Assembly (NCBI GenBank): GCA_037179335.1 | Contig: JAKZHN010000035.1 | Location: 124,001-188,000 of the forward strand | DNA length: 64,000 nt | From: Cyclaneusma minus | Lineage: Eukaryota; Ascomycota; Leotiomycetes; Marthamycetales; Marthamycetaceae | Direction of reading: 5' to 3' | Shown: positions 45,259-54,674 of the stretch, in pieces | How the letters are laid out: each line of letters opens with the position of its first letter | Position numbering within the stretch: the first letter of the stretch is position 1 | Notes under the pieces: generated by a model | Database searches by the model: none | What the model was told of the DNA's origin: nothing | Seen by the model: only the letters and a program-made list of their open reading frames with translations | Program-made: the position numbers and the translations under genes

Positions 45259-45588
45259 TCAAACGTGCGGCCGTTCAATACAGCTACACCCAAAAAAGTT
45301 CCCTGTGCATCGAAAACCAAAATCTCGATAATGAGGCAATTCAGTAACGTGTTGACCAGCGCATCCGCCCTCATCACACCATCCAGTAGTTCCAGGCGGA
45401 CCACAATTGTAGCCGCATGGACAATTGATAGCCCTTCCGTTTGTACATCTTGGAAAACGACTGACAGCTGGATTGGCCTCCCCATTGCAATCCCCGGAAT
45501 TGCAAGCCCCAATAAAAACACCGCAATCCTGGGCATTGATTGTGGCGACGGCGCCAAAAAGGAGAACGGCAAGGAATTGGAATTGCAT
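45259..45588 (-). CDS. Small secreted cysteine-rich protein (effector candidate)
   Basis: Single exon, 109 residues. The signal peptide MQFQFLAVLLFGAVATINA is followed by about 90 residues containing 12 cysteines (CGVFIGAC, GDC, then INCPCGYNC and GWCDEGGC). I recognise no family. Small size, secretion signal and cysteine density fit an apoplastic effector or antimicrobial-like protein, which is inference only. A TATA box (tataaag, minus strand, 45802-45796) lies about 210 bp upstream of the ATG. The far C terminus after GGCAG is less certain, because an alternative frame is also open there and a cysteine-bearing frame follows downstream. Confidence 0.6.
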   Translation of the reverse strand: MQFQFLAVLLFGAVATINAQDCGVFIGACNSGDCNGEANPAVSRFPRCTNGRAINCPCGYNCGPPGTTGWCDEGGCAGQHVTELPHYRDFGFRCTGNFFGCSCIERPHV

Positions 45589-46804
45589 TTTCAGAGGTTT
45601 GGAGGAGTGGAATTGTACACAGATAAGGTGTAGAGGTAAGGTAAAGTGTTCTTGTATCTTATAGTAAAGAGACACTGGTATAATAATATAAGCAAGAAAG
45701 GTAGATTTGGAGATGGTACAGTGAAGCTCGGCTGCTTTAGTAACTATGTGCGCAGGACAAGGAAGCGAAATTGGAACGGAGAAGAGTGGGGAGGACTTTA
45801 TACTTGGGAGAGCGGGACCAGACTGCCTATATTTGATAATTGCTATGGCATTAAAAGTCAAAACACGGGAAGTACGGATCGAGCTGGGTTCAGACTGCTG
45901 AATCTAAACAATTTGAATGACTAGGAAACTATCAGCCATTGGCCAAGTCTTTGGTCGGGCATAGACATGTAACCAGGAGCTTCCCAACAACACTCAGCTC
46001 CAAGCTTCACGACTGGCTCTGAGCTTCGAAAGGATGATAAGCAGTTCAAAGTATAGCAGAACGCTTAGCAGCAGAGATTGTGAGGCATCAAGAGATTTCC
46101 AGATAATAACTTTCCCACGGAACAGCGGTGAGCCAACAATTTATCTCAAGCACGAGAACCATTCTCAACGTTGAAGCTGACGCTGGCAATCTCATCGGAC
46201 AGGCGGAAGTCTAAACGGGAACATCTAACCAGTAGAAATTGCATAAAACATTGAATTAGTTACAAACCTATGTCCTTTTCCAGGGATGTCGCCCATTGAT
46301 TGGCAGTTTTTCTTAAGCATCAGAATCATTTCCAACGCTGGAGCTGACCTCAACGCGATTGAGAAAGGGGATGGGAAAACAAGTCGGTCTCTAACAGTGT
46401 CCTCGAAGACCTTGCTATTAGAACGAGCTGTCTTCCATCCACTTTCTCAATCAGGTTGAGGCCAGCGCCAGTGTCGAGAAGTGGTTGATGTTTTGTTGAA
46501 TTGGTTCCAGTCCCAGTAGTCGCGAGAATATTTATATTCGCAGTTGAGGTCCGTGCGCATCGCGTTCAAGTTGCCTCGGCACATGCTTAAGCTTCAACAT
46601 TGAACTCAGCCTTGCCGACAATCCAGCTCTTTGGAGCTCACTGCCAACTTCACAACGCTCTCTCATTTCAATCTCCGCTGTCGCCATCTTTAAATCTGCC
46701 GAACCTCAACCTCCTCAGGCCAGGTTCCATCTCCCCAGCCTGAGATGTGCCAGATGTGCCTCCACCTCAACCTCCCATAACACCCCCCTCACCAATCCTT
46801 CAAA
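45589..46804. other. Intergenic with local direct and inverted repeats
   Basis: Contains the promoter of the secreted protein (TATA at 45796-45802) and the CT-rich promoter of PEX12. Between them two similar blocks (46140-46200 and 46310-46374, both with aagca, agaa-cat, caacg-t, gctgac) are followed by an inverted copy at 46435-46469. Confidence 0.55.
46334..46469. repeat. Inverted repeat, ~35-bp arms
   Basis: The left arm, about 46334-46376 (acgctggagctgacctcaa, then cgattgagaaagggg-atgg), matches the reverse complement of the right arm, 46435-46469 (gcgctggcctcaacctgatt, gagaaagtggatgg), with a spacer of about 58 bp. It could fold into a cruciform or hairpin RNA. No coding potential. Confidence 0.6.
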
Positions 46805-48121
46805 ATGGAGCACCTAACCACCCTCAACCCCCCTATCGACCCCTCCAAACCCTCCCTCTTCGAACTCCTCTCATCCACCCAACTCGAATCCCTCATACCC
46901 CCCTCCCTGCGCTACCTCCTCGCCGTCGCCACCCACCGACACCCCCGCTACCTCCTCCGCATCCTCAACTCTTTCGACGAGCTCTACGCCCTCTCCATGC
47001 TCCTCGTAGAACGCTACTACCTCCGCACCTACTCCGCAGGCTTCGTCGAAAACTTCTACGGACTTAAACGTGAAAAGGTTTTAAACTACGACATACCGCG
47101 CGCTTCTCGTGCTGCCGGGAGTATTGCGAGAGATGTGGGGAAATTGGGAAGGGGCGATGTGTGGAAGAATTTGGCAGTCATGGTGGGGGTGCCGTATTTG
47201 AAGAGGAAGATTGATGAGAGTTATGAGATTAATGCGCCGAGAGCTTTGCTGGGTGTGGCTTATACGCAACTCCCGGAAAATCCGACGTTTAGGCAGAGGG
47301 TGGAGCATTTCTGGCGCTGGTTTCTACGCCGGATCTGGCCGAGTTTGAATGCGGTTTACTATGCCAGCATCTTGGTGTGTAATTTGGCGTATTTGATGGG
47401 TGGGACGAAATACCATAGTCCATTTATGTGGCTGGTGGGGACGCGGATGAGAAGGTTAGGGGAGGCGGACATGCGGGCGTTCGCAGCCATGGATGCGCCG
47501 AAACCTACACAGGGCGCAAGCGGAGCCGGAACACAGGGGATGGGTTCATTCTTCAGTCCCAGAACCCTGGGGGCGAGGGCGGCGGATGGGCTGAAGGTGC
47601 TTCTGCCGACGAGTATTTTTGCATTGAAGTTTCTGGAGTGGTGGCATGCGTCGGATTTTGCGAGGCAATTGAGTAGGAAGGCGACGGAGGGACTGGAGGT
47701 GCCGCCGCCGCTTGTTTCGGGGTTGCCGCAAACAAAAACGCCTACCCATACCAAATCCCAAGCGATAGCAAAATCGCAAAAGGAGAAAGATGATGGGGAA
47801 AGCGAGGAGGAAAAGAGGATTGTGACGGAGAGTCCGCCGATCGCTGGAAAGAGTTTGTTGCCGATACTTACGGTTGCCAAGAGTGAGGATTCAGCGAATT
47901 GTCCGATTTGTGATGAGGAGGTGCAGACAGCGACGGCTTGTCAGACGGGGTTTGTGTTTTGTTATGTGTGTATTCATCGCTGGGTGGAGGGTGTGCATGA
48001 GGTGCAGGAGAGGTGGATGAAGGGGAGGGAGGGGAAGTGGGAGAGCGGAGCGGGGAGGTGTGCGGTTACGGGGAGGAGAGTGCTGGGCGGGACGGAAGGA
48101 CTTAGGCGAGTTATGGTTTGA
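46805..48121 (+). CDS. PEX12: Peroxisome assembly protein 12 (RING peroxin)
   Basis: Single exon, 438 residues. PEX12 is part of the PEX2/10/12 ubiquitin ligase channel that recycles the import receptor PEX5. Family features: N-terminal PSLFELLSSTQLESLIPPSL and HPRYLLRILNSFDELYA; YYLRTYSAGFVENFYGLKR; WPSLNAVYYASILVCNLAYL; LLPTSIFALKFLEWWHASDF. The C-terminal RING-like domain has CPICDEEVQTATACQTGFVF and CYVCIHRWV, with fewer zinc ligands than a full RING, as usual for PEX12. A disordered linker of about 55 residues separates membrane and RING parts. The start fits a CT-rich leader with aaa-ATG. Confidence 0.94.
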   Translation: MEHLTTLNPPIDPSKPSLFELLSSTQLESLIPPSLRYLLAVATHRHPRYLLRILNSFDELYALSMLLVERYYLRTYSAGFVENFYGLKREKVLNYDIPRASRAAGSIARDVGKLGRGDVWKNLAVMVGVPYLKRKIDESYEINAPRALLGVAYTQLPENPTFRQRVEHFWRWFLRRIWPSLNAVYYASILVCNLAYLMGGTKYHSPFMWLVGTRMRRLGEADMRAFAAMDAPKPTQGASGAGTQGMGSFFSPRTLGARAADGLKVLLPTSIFALKFLEWWHASDFARQLSRKATEGLEVPPPLVSGLPQTKTPTHTKSQAIAKSQKEKDDGESEEEKRIVTESPPIAGKSLLPILTVAKSEDSANCPICDEEVQTATACQTGFVFCYVCIHRWVEGVHEVQERWMKGREGKWESGAGRCAVTGRRVLGGTEGLRRVMV

Positions 48122-48747
48122 TGTGTTATGAGCTTGGTAGGGCTTGGCATTGGGTGGCTTACGGACTACCGTTTGTCGGTGGAGTTTATCGTCTATTAGC
48201 ACGGCGTTCAGGGGTAAGGGGCATATTGAACGACACCTACCTTAGTCGTCTAAGATACAAACAGTGTATGAATTGTGCGAAACGCTCTGAAGTGGAAAAG
48301 ATATGCCAAAAATAGGCAATCCAATGCACTTTAAAGTTGTTTTAAAATCTTATGATAATGCCATTCTTTTATATACTCTGCTGCCTTGAAAGTTGTGAAC
48401 TAGGTTGTGATACACATAAGAGCTAAAGAACCTCGAACCCCGGCTATCTTCGGGCGCAAATCGGCGTGGCCAGGCCTGACTGCCGAGGATAGTGACGCTC
48501 GTCACAACGTCTTTCAACCGCCAACAAGGACTCGGCACTTGGTCAGCAACCAAAAGCAATCTAACTCCCCCATCTGATCTCACCGTGCACCTCCTCGTTG
48601 CAAATCCTATAGCCTCGCCATCTTCACCACCCGCCCGACCTACCGAAGCACTTCAACAAAAGCACCAGGAATGCCAGCGCAAAGCTCCTAAACCACCCTC
48701 ACAAGTTCCTCGCGGATCCCGAACCGATAAAGAGAGGGGAGGAGGAA
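48122..48747. other. Intergenic PEX12 / mitochondrial carrier
   Basis: Contains the PEX12 3' UTR and the carrier promoter. No gene seen. Confidence 0.5.
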
Positions 48748-50153
48748 ATGCCCGGCGCCCTCCTAGGCCATGCCTCCTCGATGTCTGCAAATCCAGCGGC
48801 GCAGGGTGGAGAGGTCGAAGCTGGAGATTCGGGAATGCAGACTGGGATGATAGCACAAGATGTGCGGAAGGCGGGGCAGCCGAAGAAAGATGTGCCTGTG
48901 TGCCCGACTGACGACGAAGCGATCGTGCCGCGGAGGAAAACGAGAAACACTAGTAGGCAGAGCTGGGACTATGTGTGGAAGAGTGGTGTTGCTGGGGGGT
49001 TGGCGGGATGCGCTGTATGTTCACGATCGTCTCTCTGCCTCACTATCTCCCCGTTCCCGGTCGCATATTCAGTAACTGGTCATGAGAAACTGGTATTTAT
49101 GTGAATACTAGGCTAATTGAAATCTTTTGAACGAAATAGGCCAAATCCCTAGTCGCCCCCCTCGATCGCGTAAAAATCCTCTTCCAAGCCAGCAACCCCC
49201 AATACCTTAAATACACCGGCTCCTGGTTTGGCGTCGTCACCGCCATGCGCGACATCTACCGCACCGAAGGCCCCCTGGGTCTCTTCCGCGGCCACTCCGC
49301 CACCATCCTTCGCATCTTCCCTTATGCGGGTATCAAGTTCCTCGCCTATGAACAAATCCGCGGCGCTATTATCAAAGGACCTGATCAGGAAACTCCGCTA
49401 AGACGTTTGTTGAGTGGAGCTATTGCTGGCGTGACTAGTGTGTTTACTTGCTATCCCTTGGAGTTGATAAGGGTTAGGTTGGCGTTTGAAACAAAAAAGG
49501 ATCATAGGAGCTCTTTGAGGGATATTTGTCGGAAGATTTATCATGAACATCCACCGGTACCAAAACCGCTGCCCAGCGCGAATGTCGCTTCTGCAGCATC
49601 GGCGCTTTCAAATGGGGGGATGGCGGCGCCGGTGGCGGCGACGGCGAAAACGCTGGTGAATTCGGCGACGAACAGTATTGATAAAATCACGCCTAGAGCA
49701 GGATTGGCGAATTTTTATCGTGGGTTTTCGCCTACGCTGCTAGGCATGCTGCCATATGCCGGCATGTCATTCCTCACCCACGACACGGTCGGCGATCTTT
49801 TCCACCATCCTTCGATAGCAGCATATACAACAAGACCGCGGCCTGCCAACTATCCGGAAAATAAACCAGCGCCGCTGGTTTACTGGGCAGAGCTGACGTC
49901 GGGAGGTATTGCGGGATTGGTGAGTCAGACGGCGAGTTATCCGTTGGAGGTTATTAGGAGACGAATGCAGGTTGGGGGCGCGGTAGGGGATGGCCATCGA
50001 TTGCGGATGGCGGAGACAGCGGGCTTGATTCTTAGGGAGAAGGGGTTCAGGGGGTTCTTTGTGGGGTTGGGGATTGGGTATGTGAAAGTGGTACCGATGG
50101 CAGCGGTGAGCTTTTATACGTATGAGAAGATGAAGATTGTGTTGGGGATTTGA
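48748..50153 (+). CDS. LEU5: Mitochondrial carrier, LEU5-like (coenzyme A transport)
   Basis: Two exons, 48748-49014 and 49140-50153, with a 125-nt intron, give 426 residues. Three carrier repeats are visible, each with its signature: PLDRVKILFQ, CYPLELIRVRLAF and SYPLEVIRRRMQV. Other pieces are DYVWKSGVAGGLAGC, GPLGLFRGHSATILRIFPYA and GFRGFFVGLGIGYVKVVPMA. Leu5/SLC25A42-type carriers supply CoA or a precursor to the matrix; substrate assignment is by overall resemblance. An insert of about 50 residues rich in Ala lies in repeat 2. An alternative ATG at 48781 would remove 11 residues. Confidence 0.9.
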
Positions 50154-51882
50154 GTTGGGGCCGGGGATAGGGGGAGTGTTGAGCGGGGATGACTGTTATG
50201 GGGAGATTGGACCGGCATTGTGGTGGCTTGAGTCTTCGTGAATGCATTTCTGGCGTTTTTGAGGGGGGCTCTTGAATGAGTTGGGCGTGTGGGGACTGGA
50301 TCCAGGGAGACGGATGGCTCTTCTGTCGATGATGAACCGAGTGGCATTGTTTGGGATGATCAGCGAGGTGCTGCAGTCTGGATACAGGTTTGAACGACGT
50401 TATATAAGGGCAGGCTAAAGGTAAAAGGGTTTGAATATATGATATACTTAGACTAACTGTTTATTGAGTCCATTCTCGACCCCCATTCGTTCTCTGCGCC
50501 TGCTTTTTCTTTGTTTCTTTCTTCGAGCCCTTCTGCTTCTCCTGGGCTTCGAACTGGATGGTTATGGTTGACATGATGCGGGACAGGGAACTGGAGAAGA
50601 CGGATCTTCTGACATCTCAGTCATTTGGCGTCTTCCTCTCGTTGATCCATTCAGATTTGTAGGGTTTTCATTTCCTGCTTCCATGGACCGGGGAACAACG
50701 GAAACGCTAATATTCAAGGTTGTCAAGGTTGTCAAAACTTACTCTTAGACCGCTCCACGGCAACGGTCGAAGAGCGGTCCGAGGCTTCTGCCAGCTTCCA
50801 GCAATCCGGATTTCCTGGCCATGTGGAAAGATCTGAAAGCAAGAAAATTTCTTGCGGGCCTCGGCGTCTCGCATCGCATTACCTGTACAGGTAATGTGTA
50901 TGTGCGAGCAGTGTAGCGTGGTCTCCGTGGCAAGCTGCAGTCCTCGGCGCAGAAAAGCTGTGTCACGCACGCACTTCGCCCCCAATATATGCAACTGCAC
51001 CGCACCGACCGTTATTCGTCTGTTCCATACTCAAAACGGACGTATATTGCATCTTCCTAACCGGAGGAACTCACCGAGTCATCTGAGGACGGTTGATATG
51101 GGAAGCGGTTGGACGCTTGGATACGAGAGGGAGAAGACCTTGAGCTAGAGTACCAATCAGCCTTACGGATACGGTCGTGGTGGTTACTCGAGCACCATAA
51201 CGGCTTGCTAGGTTGCTTGCCAGAGTACCTGGTGCCTAGAGACAGCCACTGTGTCGGTAAAGGTTCGTATCCCGTACTCGAAGCAAATGATGGCGCCGTG
51301 CTGATGGCATTTATACGACACAGATAGTGCTGCGCCGATCGCCTAAGACCGAAGACCTGTATATTCAAAATATATTGGCTGGGTCTCTGCTCATCGTAGG
51401 CTTCAACAATGCCGTGGCTAACTTTCCACTCGTCTGTTTCGTTCGAGGATACGGCACCGTTTCTGGTCTGACAGTTTCAGCTTCTTACAATGTGGTGAAC
51501 GAGCTGAAGAACCTAGTGGTGGAACTGCCGTGCGAGCTTGATAAGAAACGTTGAGAGGGTTTCAATGGAGGTCGCATGATAATGGGGACCACGTTGCGAC
51601 GTTCCATTTGAATGACGGGTTTGGTGTAAGCTGGTGGTTAAGAGTTTTGCGGTATGGACATGGTATTGCGGTATGGAGATGGTGGTGTGGTAGTGATGCA
51701 CGATTGCAGAACGTGCGCGCGGGATGGTCAGGACCGGGGCTACCCTGTGTAACAAGGCGAAGCTCTAATTTTGGGATGCCCGATGAACCATGTAAGTGTT
51801 TGCTCTTTCATCATTGTGTTTTTTGCCTGGTATACGATGTGGTATGGTGGGGAGGTGTGCTGGCAAGGTGCAGCGCTAGAGG
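50154..51882. other. Intergenic, no gene seen
   Basis: About 1.7 kb between the carrier and the second secreted protein. Only short ORFs with neither domains nor good start contexts. No repeat shared with other loci was noticed. Confidence 0.45.
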
Positions 51883-51889
51883 TATAAAA
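51883..51889 (+). promoter_or_regulatory. TATA box of secreted-protein gene
   Basis: tataaaa, 191 bp upstream of the ATG at 52074 and followed by a long CT/A-rich leader. Strong TATA boxes are otherwise scarce in this window, which suggests regulated expression. Confidence 0.5.
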
Positions 51890-52073
51890 GGAAGGAAAGA
51901 AGCATCATAGACTCGACTCTTCTCACTTCTACAAGTTCAAAACCTCAAACTTTCAGATATCAAGTTTACTACTACCTTACCTCTTCCACTTCAAGTCAAC
52001 GCCATTCAAATCCGCTCAAGAAACATAAATATCCTTGCCATCACCAGCATCAAGCTTTTCAAAAGACTTCACC

Positions 52074-52499
52074 ATGCAATTCTTCTCCCTCACAACCCTG
52101 GCTTTTGGCCTCCTCAGCACTATCACTGTGTCTGCTCTCCCCAAGAACCCTGCCTTCCTGGAGACTCGCAATGCAACATGCACCCCGGGCCAGTCGTTCT
52201 GCGCGGTCTGCCAGCCTCATACGGACGGATACCCTCCCAACTGCGTTGTAAGTATCCCTTCTCCCACAATTTCCATATCCTCCCAGAGTCTATCGTAAGA
52301 CTTTCGAGTTCACGACTTCCGGGAATGCTTGAATATGTTCGATGAATCAGTTACTCGGGTACACGATGACTTGATGCTGACTGGATGGCAATAGGCAACC
52401 TGCAATGATGAAGGCACTCTGGTGACCATCACGAAGCAGTGCTCAACTGTTTGCACGACTGAGTGCCCGTTCTCTGGATGTCCACTTGTTTGTTCTTAA
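52074..52499 (+). CDS. Small secreted cysteine-rich protein (effector candidate)
   Basis: Two exons, 52074-52247 and 52395-52499, with a 147-nt intron (gtaagt...caatag), give 92 residues. The signal peptide MQFFSLTTLAFGLLSTITVS is followed by a short possible propeptide ending ETR and a mature part with 10 cysteines: CTPGQSFCAVC, NC, then QCSTVCTTEC and GCPLVC at the end. I recognise no family. It shares the MQF start, size class and TATA spacing with the protein at 45588, but the cysteine pattern differs. The clean splice, kept in frame, and the TATA box support a real gene. Confidence 0.75.
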
Positions 52500-52797
52500 G
52501 AGTTCGGTGTGGAGTAGAGGGGTACGATTTCAAGAAGAAGAGATTAAGGTGAAACCTGGGGTTTTGGCGTTTAGAACTTGAAAGAATAGATTTGGGTAAT
52601 GGTTCATGACTGATGAGGGAAGCGGATACATTGCTATGACACAGGGCCGCGAGGCAATATATTTTAATTACACTACTCTTTGGCTTTCTGCTTGACGCTT
52701 CTTCGTACTCCTAAACGTCATTTCAAACTTGTTGATATCAGGGTCAGACGGTCCACGGAATGGCTGGAAGCTAGACATACAGTGGGCGAAAAAAGCC
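52500..52797. other. Intergenic between secreted-protein gene and repeat element
   Basis: 3' UTR-like sequence; no gene seen. Confidence 0.5.
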
Positions 52798-53176
52798 AGC
52801 ACCCCTTTCTGAGATCAATATGTACCAGTGGTCAGAATGGACTTCTGTTTCCAATTATTCCAATATCTTCAGCCTTTGGTGTACTCTTAGTTATTCAGCA
52901 TATTCCTCGATTATTAGAGGTATTCTCAGTTACTCAAGACATTTCTGATGCTCAAGGATATTTCCAATCACTGGGAATACTCTCAGTCACGGGAAATACC
53001 CCTAATCATTGGAAACACTCTCAATCACCAAGAACACTCTCATTTACCGGGGATATTCCTCGCCTTTGAGAGCATTCCCAGAATCCCAGTTACTAAGGAT
53101 GTTTCCAATTACTGGGGATACTCCTAGTTATTAGGAGCGGGGTTCAGACACTTTTTTTGCCTCACTGTAGAGAGCA
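52798..53176 (+). mobile_element. Bounded repeat element, copy B
   Basis: The head at 52798-52868 (cacccctttctgagatcaat, gtaccagtggtcagaatgg, acttctgtttccaattattc) matches the head of the copy at 28.3 kb. It is followed by a 270-bp degenerate array of about 19-bp units (agttactcaagacatttct, caatcactgggaatactct, cagttactaaggatgtttc, aattactggggatactcct). The tail at 53139-53176 (gacactttttttgcc, then tcactgtagagagca) matches the other tail except for an insertion with a T-run. The array is about twice as long as in copy A. No ORF. Locus 5 of the array family. Confidence 0.6.
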
Positions 53177-53767
53177 AAATTGCCGTCATTCAGAACTGGA
53201 TAAGTCCTTCTTGAGGAGCACTAATATTTTCGTAAAACTGGAGCTTCAAACTGTTTTGGCAGCACAGTACAGTACCTAGTACTTGCCGAGGGCCAGTTTC
53301 GAAAATCGGAAAATCGAGGCGATGTGACTTCTAGATTATCTGGGTAGACACGTAATCTGTAATTTCTAAGCTCCTTGATCATTGTGCTCTTTGATAGAAA
53401 CCCAAACACACCAAGGAAGAAGTAAGTGTATATCTACCGTAAACGGCTTGATGCTCCTTCATTTTCTGCTCACTGCTGAGTCGCTGACAGACTGTCACTG
53501 GCAGTTGTTTCTCCTCCTAATCTTTTTCGAGGCCATTCTCAATTGCATTTGCCCACTCCAAAGATTTTACAAGCACTCGTAATTTCCCAGCTAACAATAC
53601 TCATTCCACGTTCTTTAACTTCTTTTCGACTTCTAATAACGCGAATCATATGTTGCGTCTGATCAATGTATCCTTGCCCAGCCCCACAGCTCCGGGAGCC
53701 GTTCATCCAATCGCCTCGCACCTGCAACAAGTAGCCAAATATTCACTCAGTCATCATCAACAACCAA
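53177..53767. other. Intergenic between the repeat element and tRNA-Phe
   Basis: No gene seen. Confidence 0.45.
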
Positions 53768-53861
53768 GCGGCTTTAGCTCACTTGGGAGAGCGCCAGACT
53801 GAAGTCCACTTCAGATCATAAGATTATCTGGAGGCACTGTGTTCGATCCACAGAAGCCGCA
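53768..53861 (+). tRNA. tRNA-Phe(GAA) with 21-nt intron
   Basis: Acceptor GCGGCTT (53768-53774) pairs with AAGCCGC (53854-53860), discriminator A53861. D stem GCTC/GAGC; anticodon stem CCAGA (53794-53798) with TCTGG (53827-53831); loop CTGAAG + A with anticodon GAA. T arm CTGTG-TTCGATC-CACAG. The intron 53805-53825 sits at the canonical position after base 37. All stems pair fully. A T-run follows about 40 bp downstream. Confidence 0.95.
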
Positions 53862-54503
53862 TCCTGCGAATCGGAGTTAACTCCAATATACTGAACATTT
53901 CTTTTTGCATTTTTTTTTGCAGGTCGGTTTTTCGCTATGTTGTTGCAGTTGACTTCTTGAAATGAGCCAGCTTCACTTTCTTCTCAGGACCAAAACTGCA
54001 TTTCTGCCATTTTGATGAGATCTGTGTGCGTGGTGATAAGAAACTGCTGGTCCGAGCTGAAGCTGGTGGGGCTGGAGCTTACTGAAGAGCAATGGTGAAA
54101 ACAGCCGGGTCCCGAAGGACTTGATGATTGATTCTGACTATCTAGTATATATGCACTCCCCTTCTGCCTGCACCGTCAGTGCACTCCACACTTACATGTA
54201 TCCTGCCTGACACAAGTGACAAGAGCCAACTTTTGCTCTCTGAGGAGTCAGAGGCAAACATGAAGCCTGTGTGAACGCTCATTGGCGAATATCCTCATGA
54301 CCTTGGAGACATGTTTGAGCCTCGTCTCCTTGAAACACAGGGTAGTCCAAGGTTTGAGAACAAATTTGAGGTGAGTCCGGAAGCTGTCTGAAAATTCTTC
54401 CGAGAACACGAGCACGACTAGAATGCACTTCTGACTTCGCTATTCATAACTCATAAACTGAAGTCTGAAATTAGTCTCTCTATATAGGTGTGTATATGTG
54501 AGT
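53862..54503. other. Intergenic between two tRNA-Phe copies
   Basis: No gene seen. Confidence 0.45.
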
Positions 54504-54600
54504 TACGGCTTCCCTGGACCGAACACAGTGCCTCCAGACAATCTCAAGTGATCTGAAGTTGACTTCAGTCTGACGCTCTCCCAAAGCGAGCTAGAGCCGT
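54504..54600 (-). tRNA. Second tRNA-Phe-like copy, inverted and degenerate
   Basis: Read on the minus strand from 54600: ACGGCTC, TA, D arm GCTC...GAGC, anticodon arm TCAGA-CTGAAG...TCTGG with anticodon GAA and a 24-nt intron beginning tcaacttcagatca (the true copy has tccacttcagatca), T arm CTGTG-TTCGGTC-CAGGG, AAGCCGT, A54504. Acceptor pair 7-66 and one T-stem pair are broken, and the D loop is one base longer. The homologous intron shows common descent with the gene at 53768. It is either a pseudogene or a weakly functional isodecoder. Confidence 0.7.
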
Positions 54601-54674
54601 GATCGTGGGCCCTTCCAATTTCCCATCACTGCGTGGTGGGCAAACGGGCCCACGGCTATATCCATCGTGTATCA

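Noticed and set aside
45240..45572. 110-codon frame overlapping the 12-cysteine secreted protein in another frame on the same strand
   Set aside because: It starts with a hydrophobic stretch, but the composition looks like a shifted reading; the signal peptide and cysteine pattern favour the other frame.
48425..48480. B-box-like ccggggttcgagg on the minus strand
   Set aside because: No matching T stem, acceptor stem or A box.
52855..53138. CRISPR-like reading of the regularly spaced short repeats
   Set aside because: Units are contiguous and degenerate with no unique spacers, and the DNA is clearly fungal nuclear.
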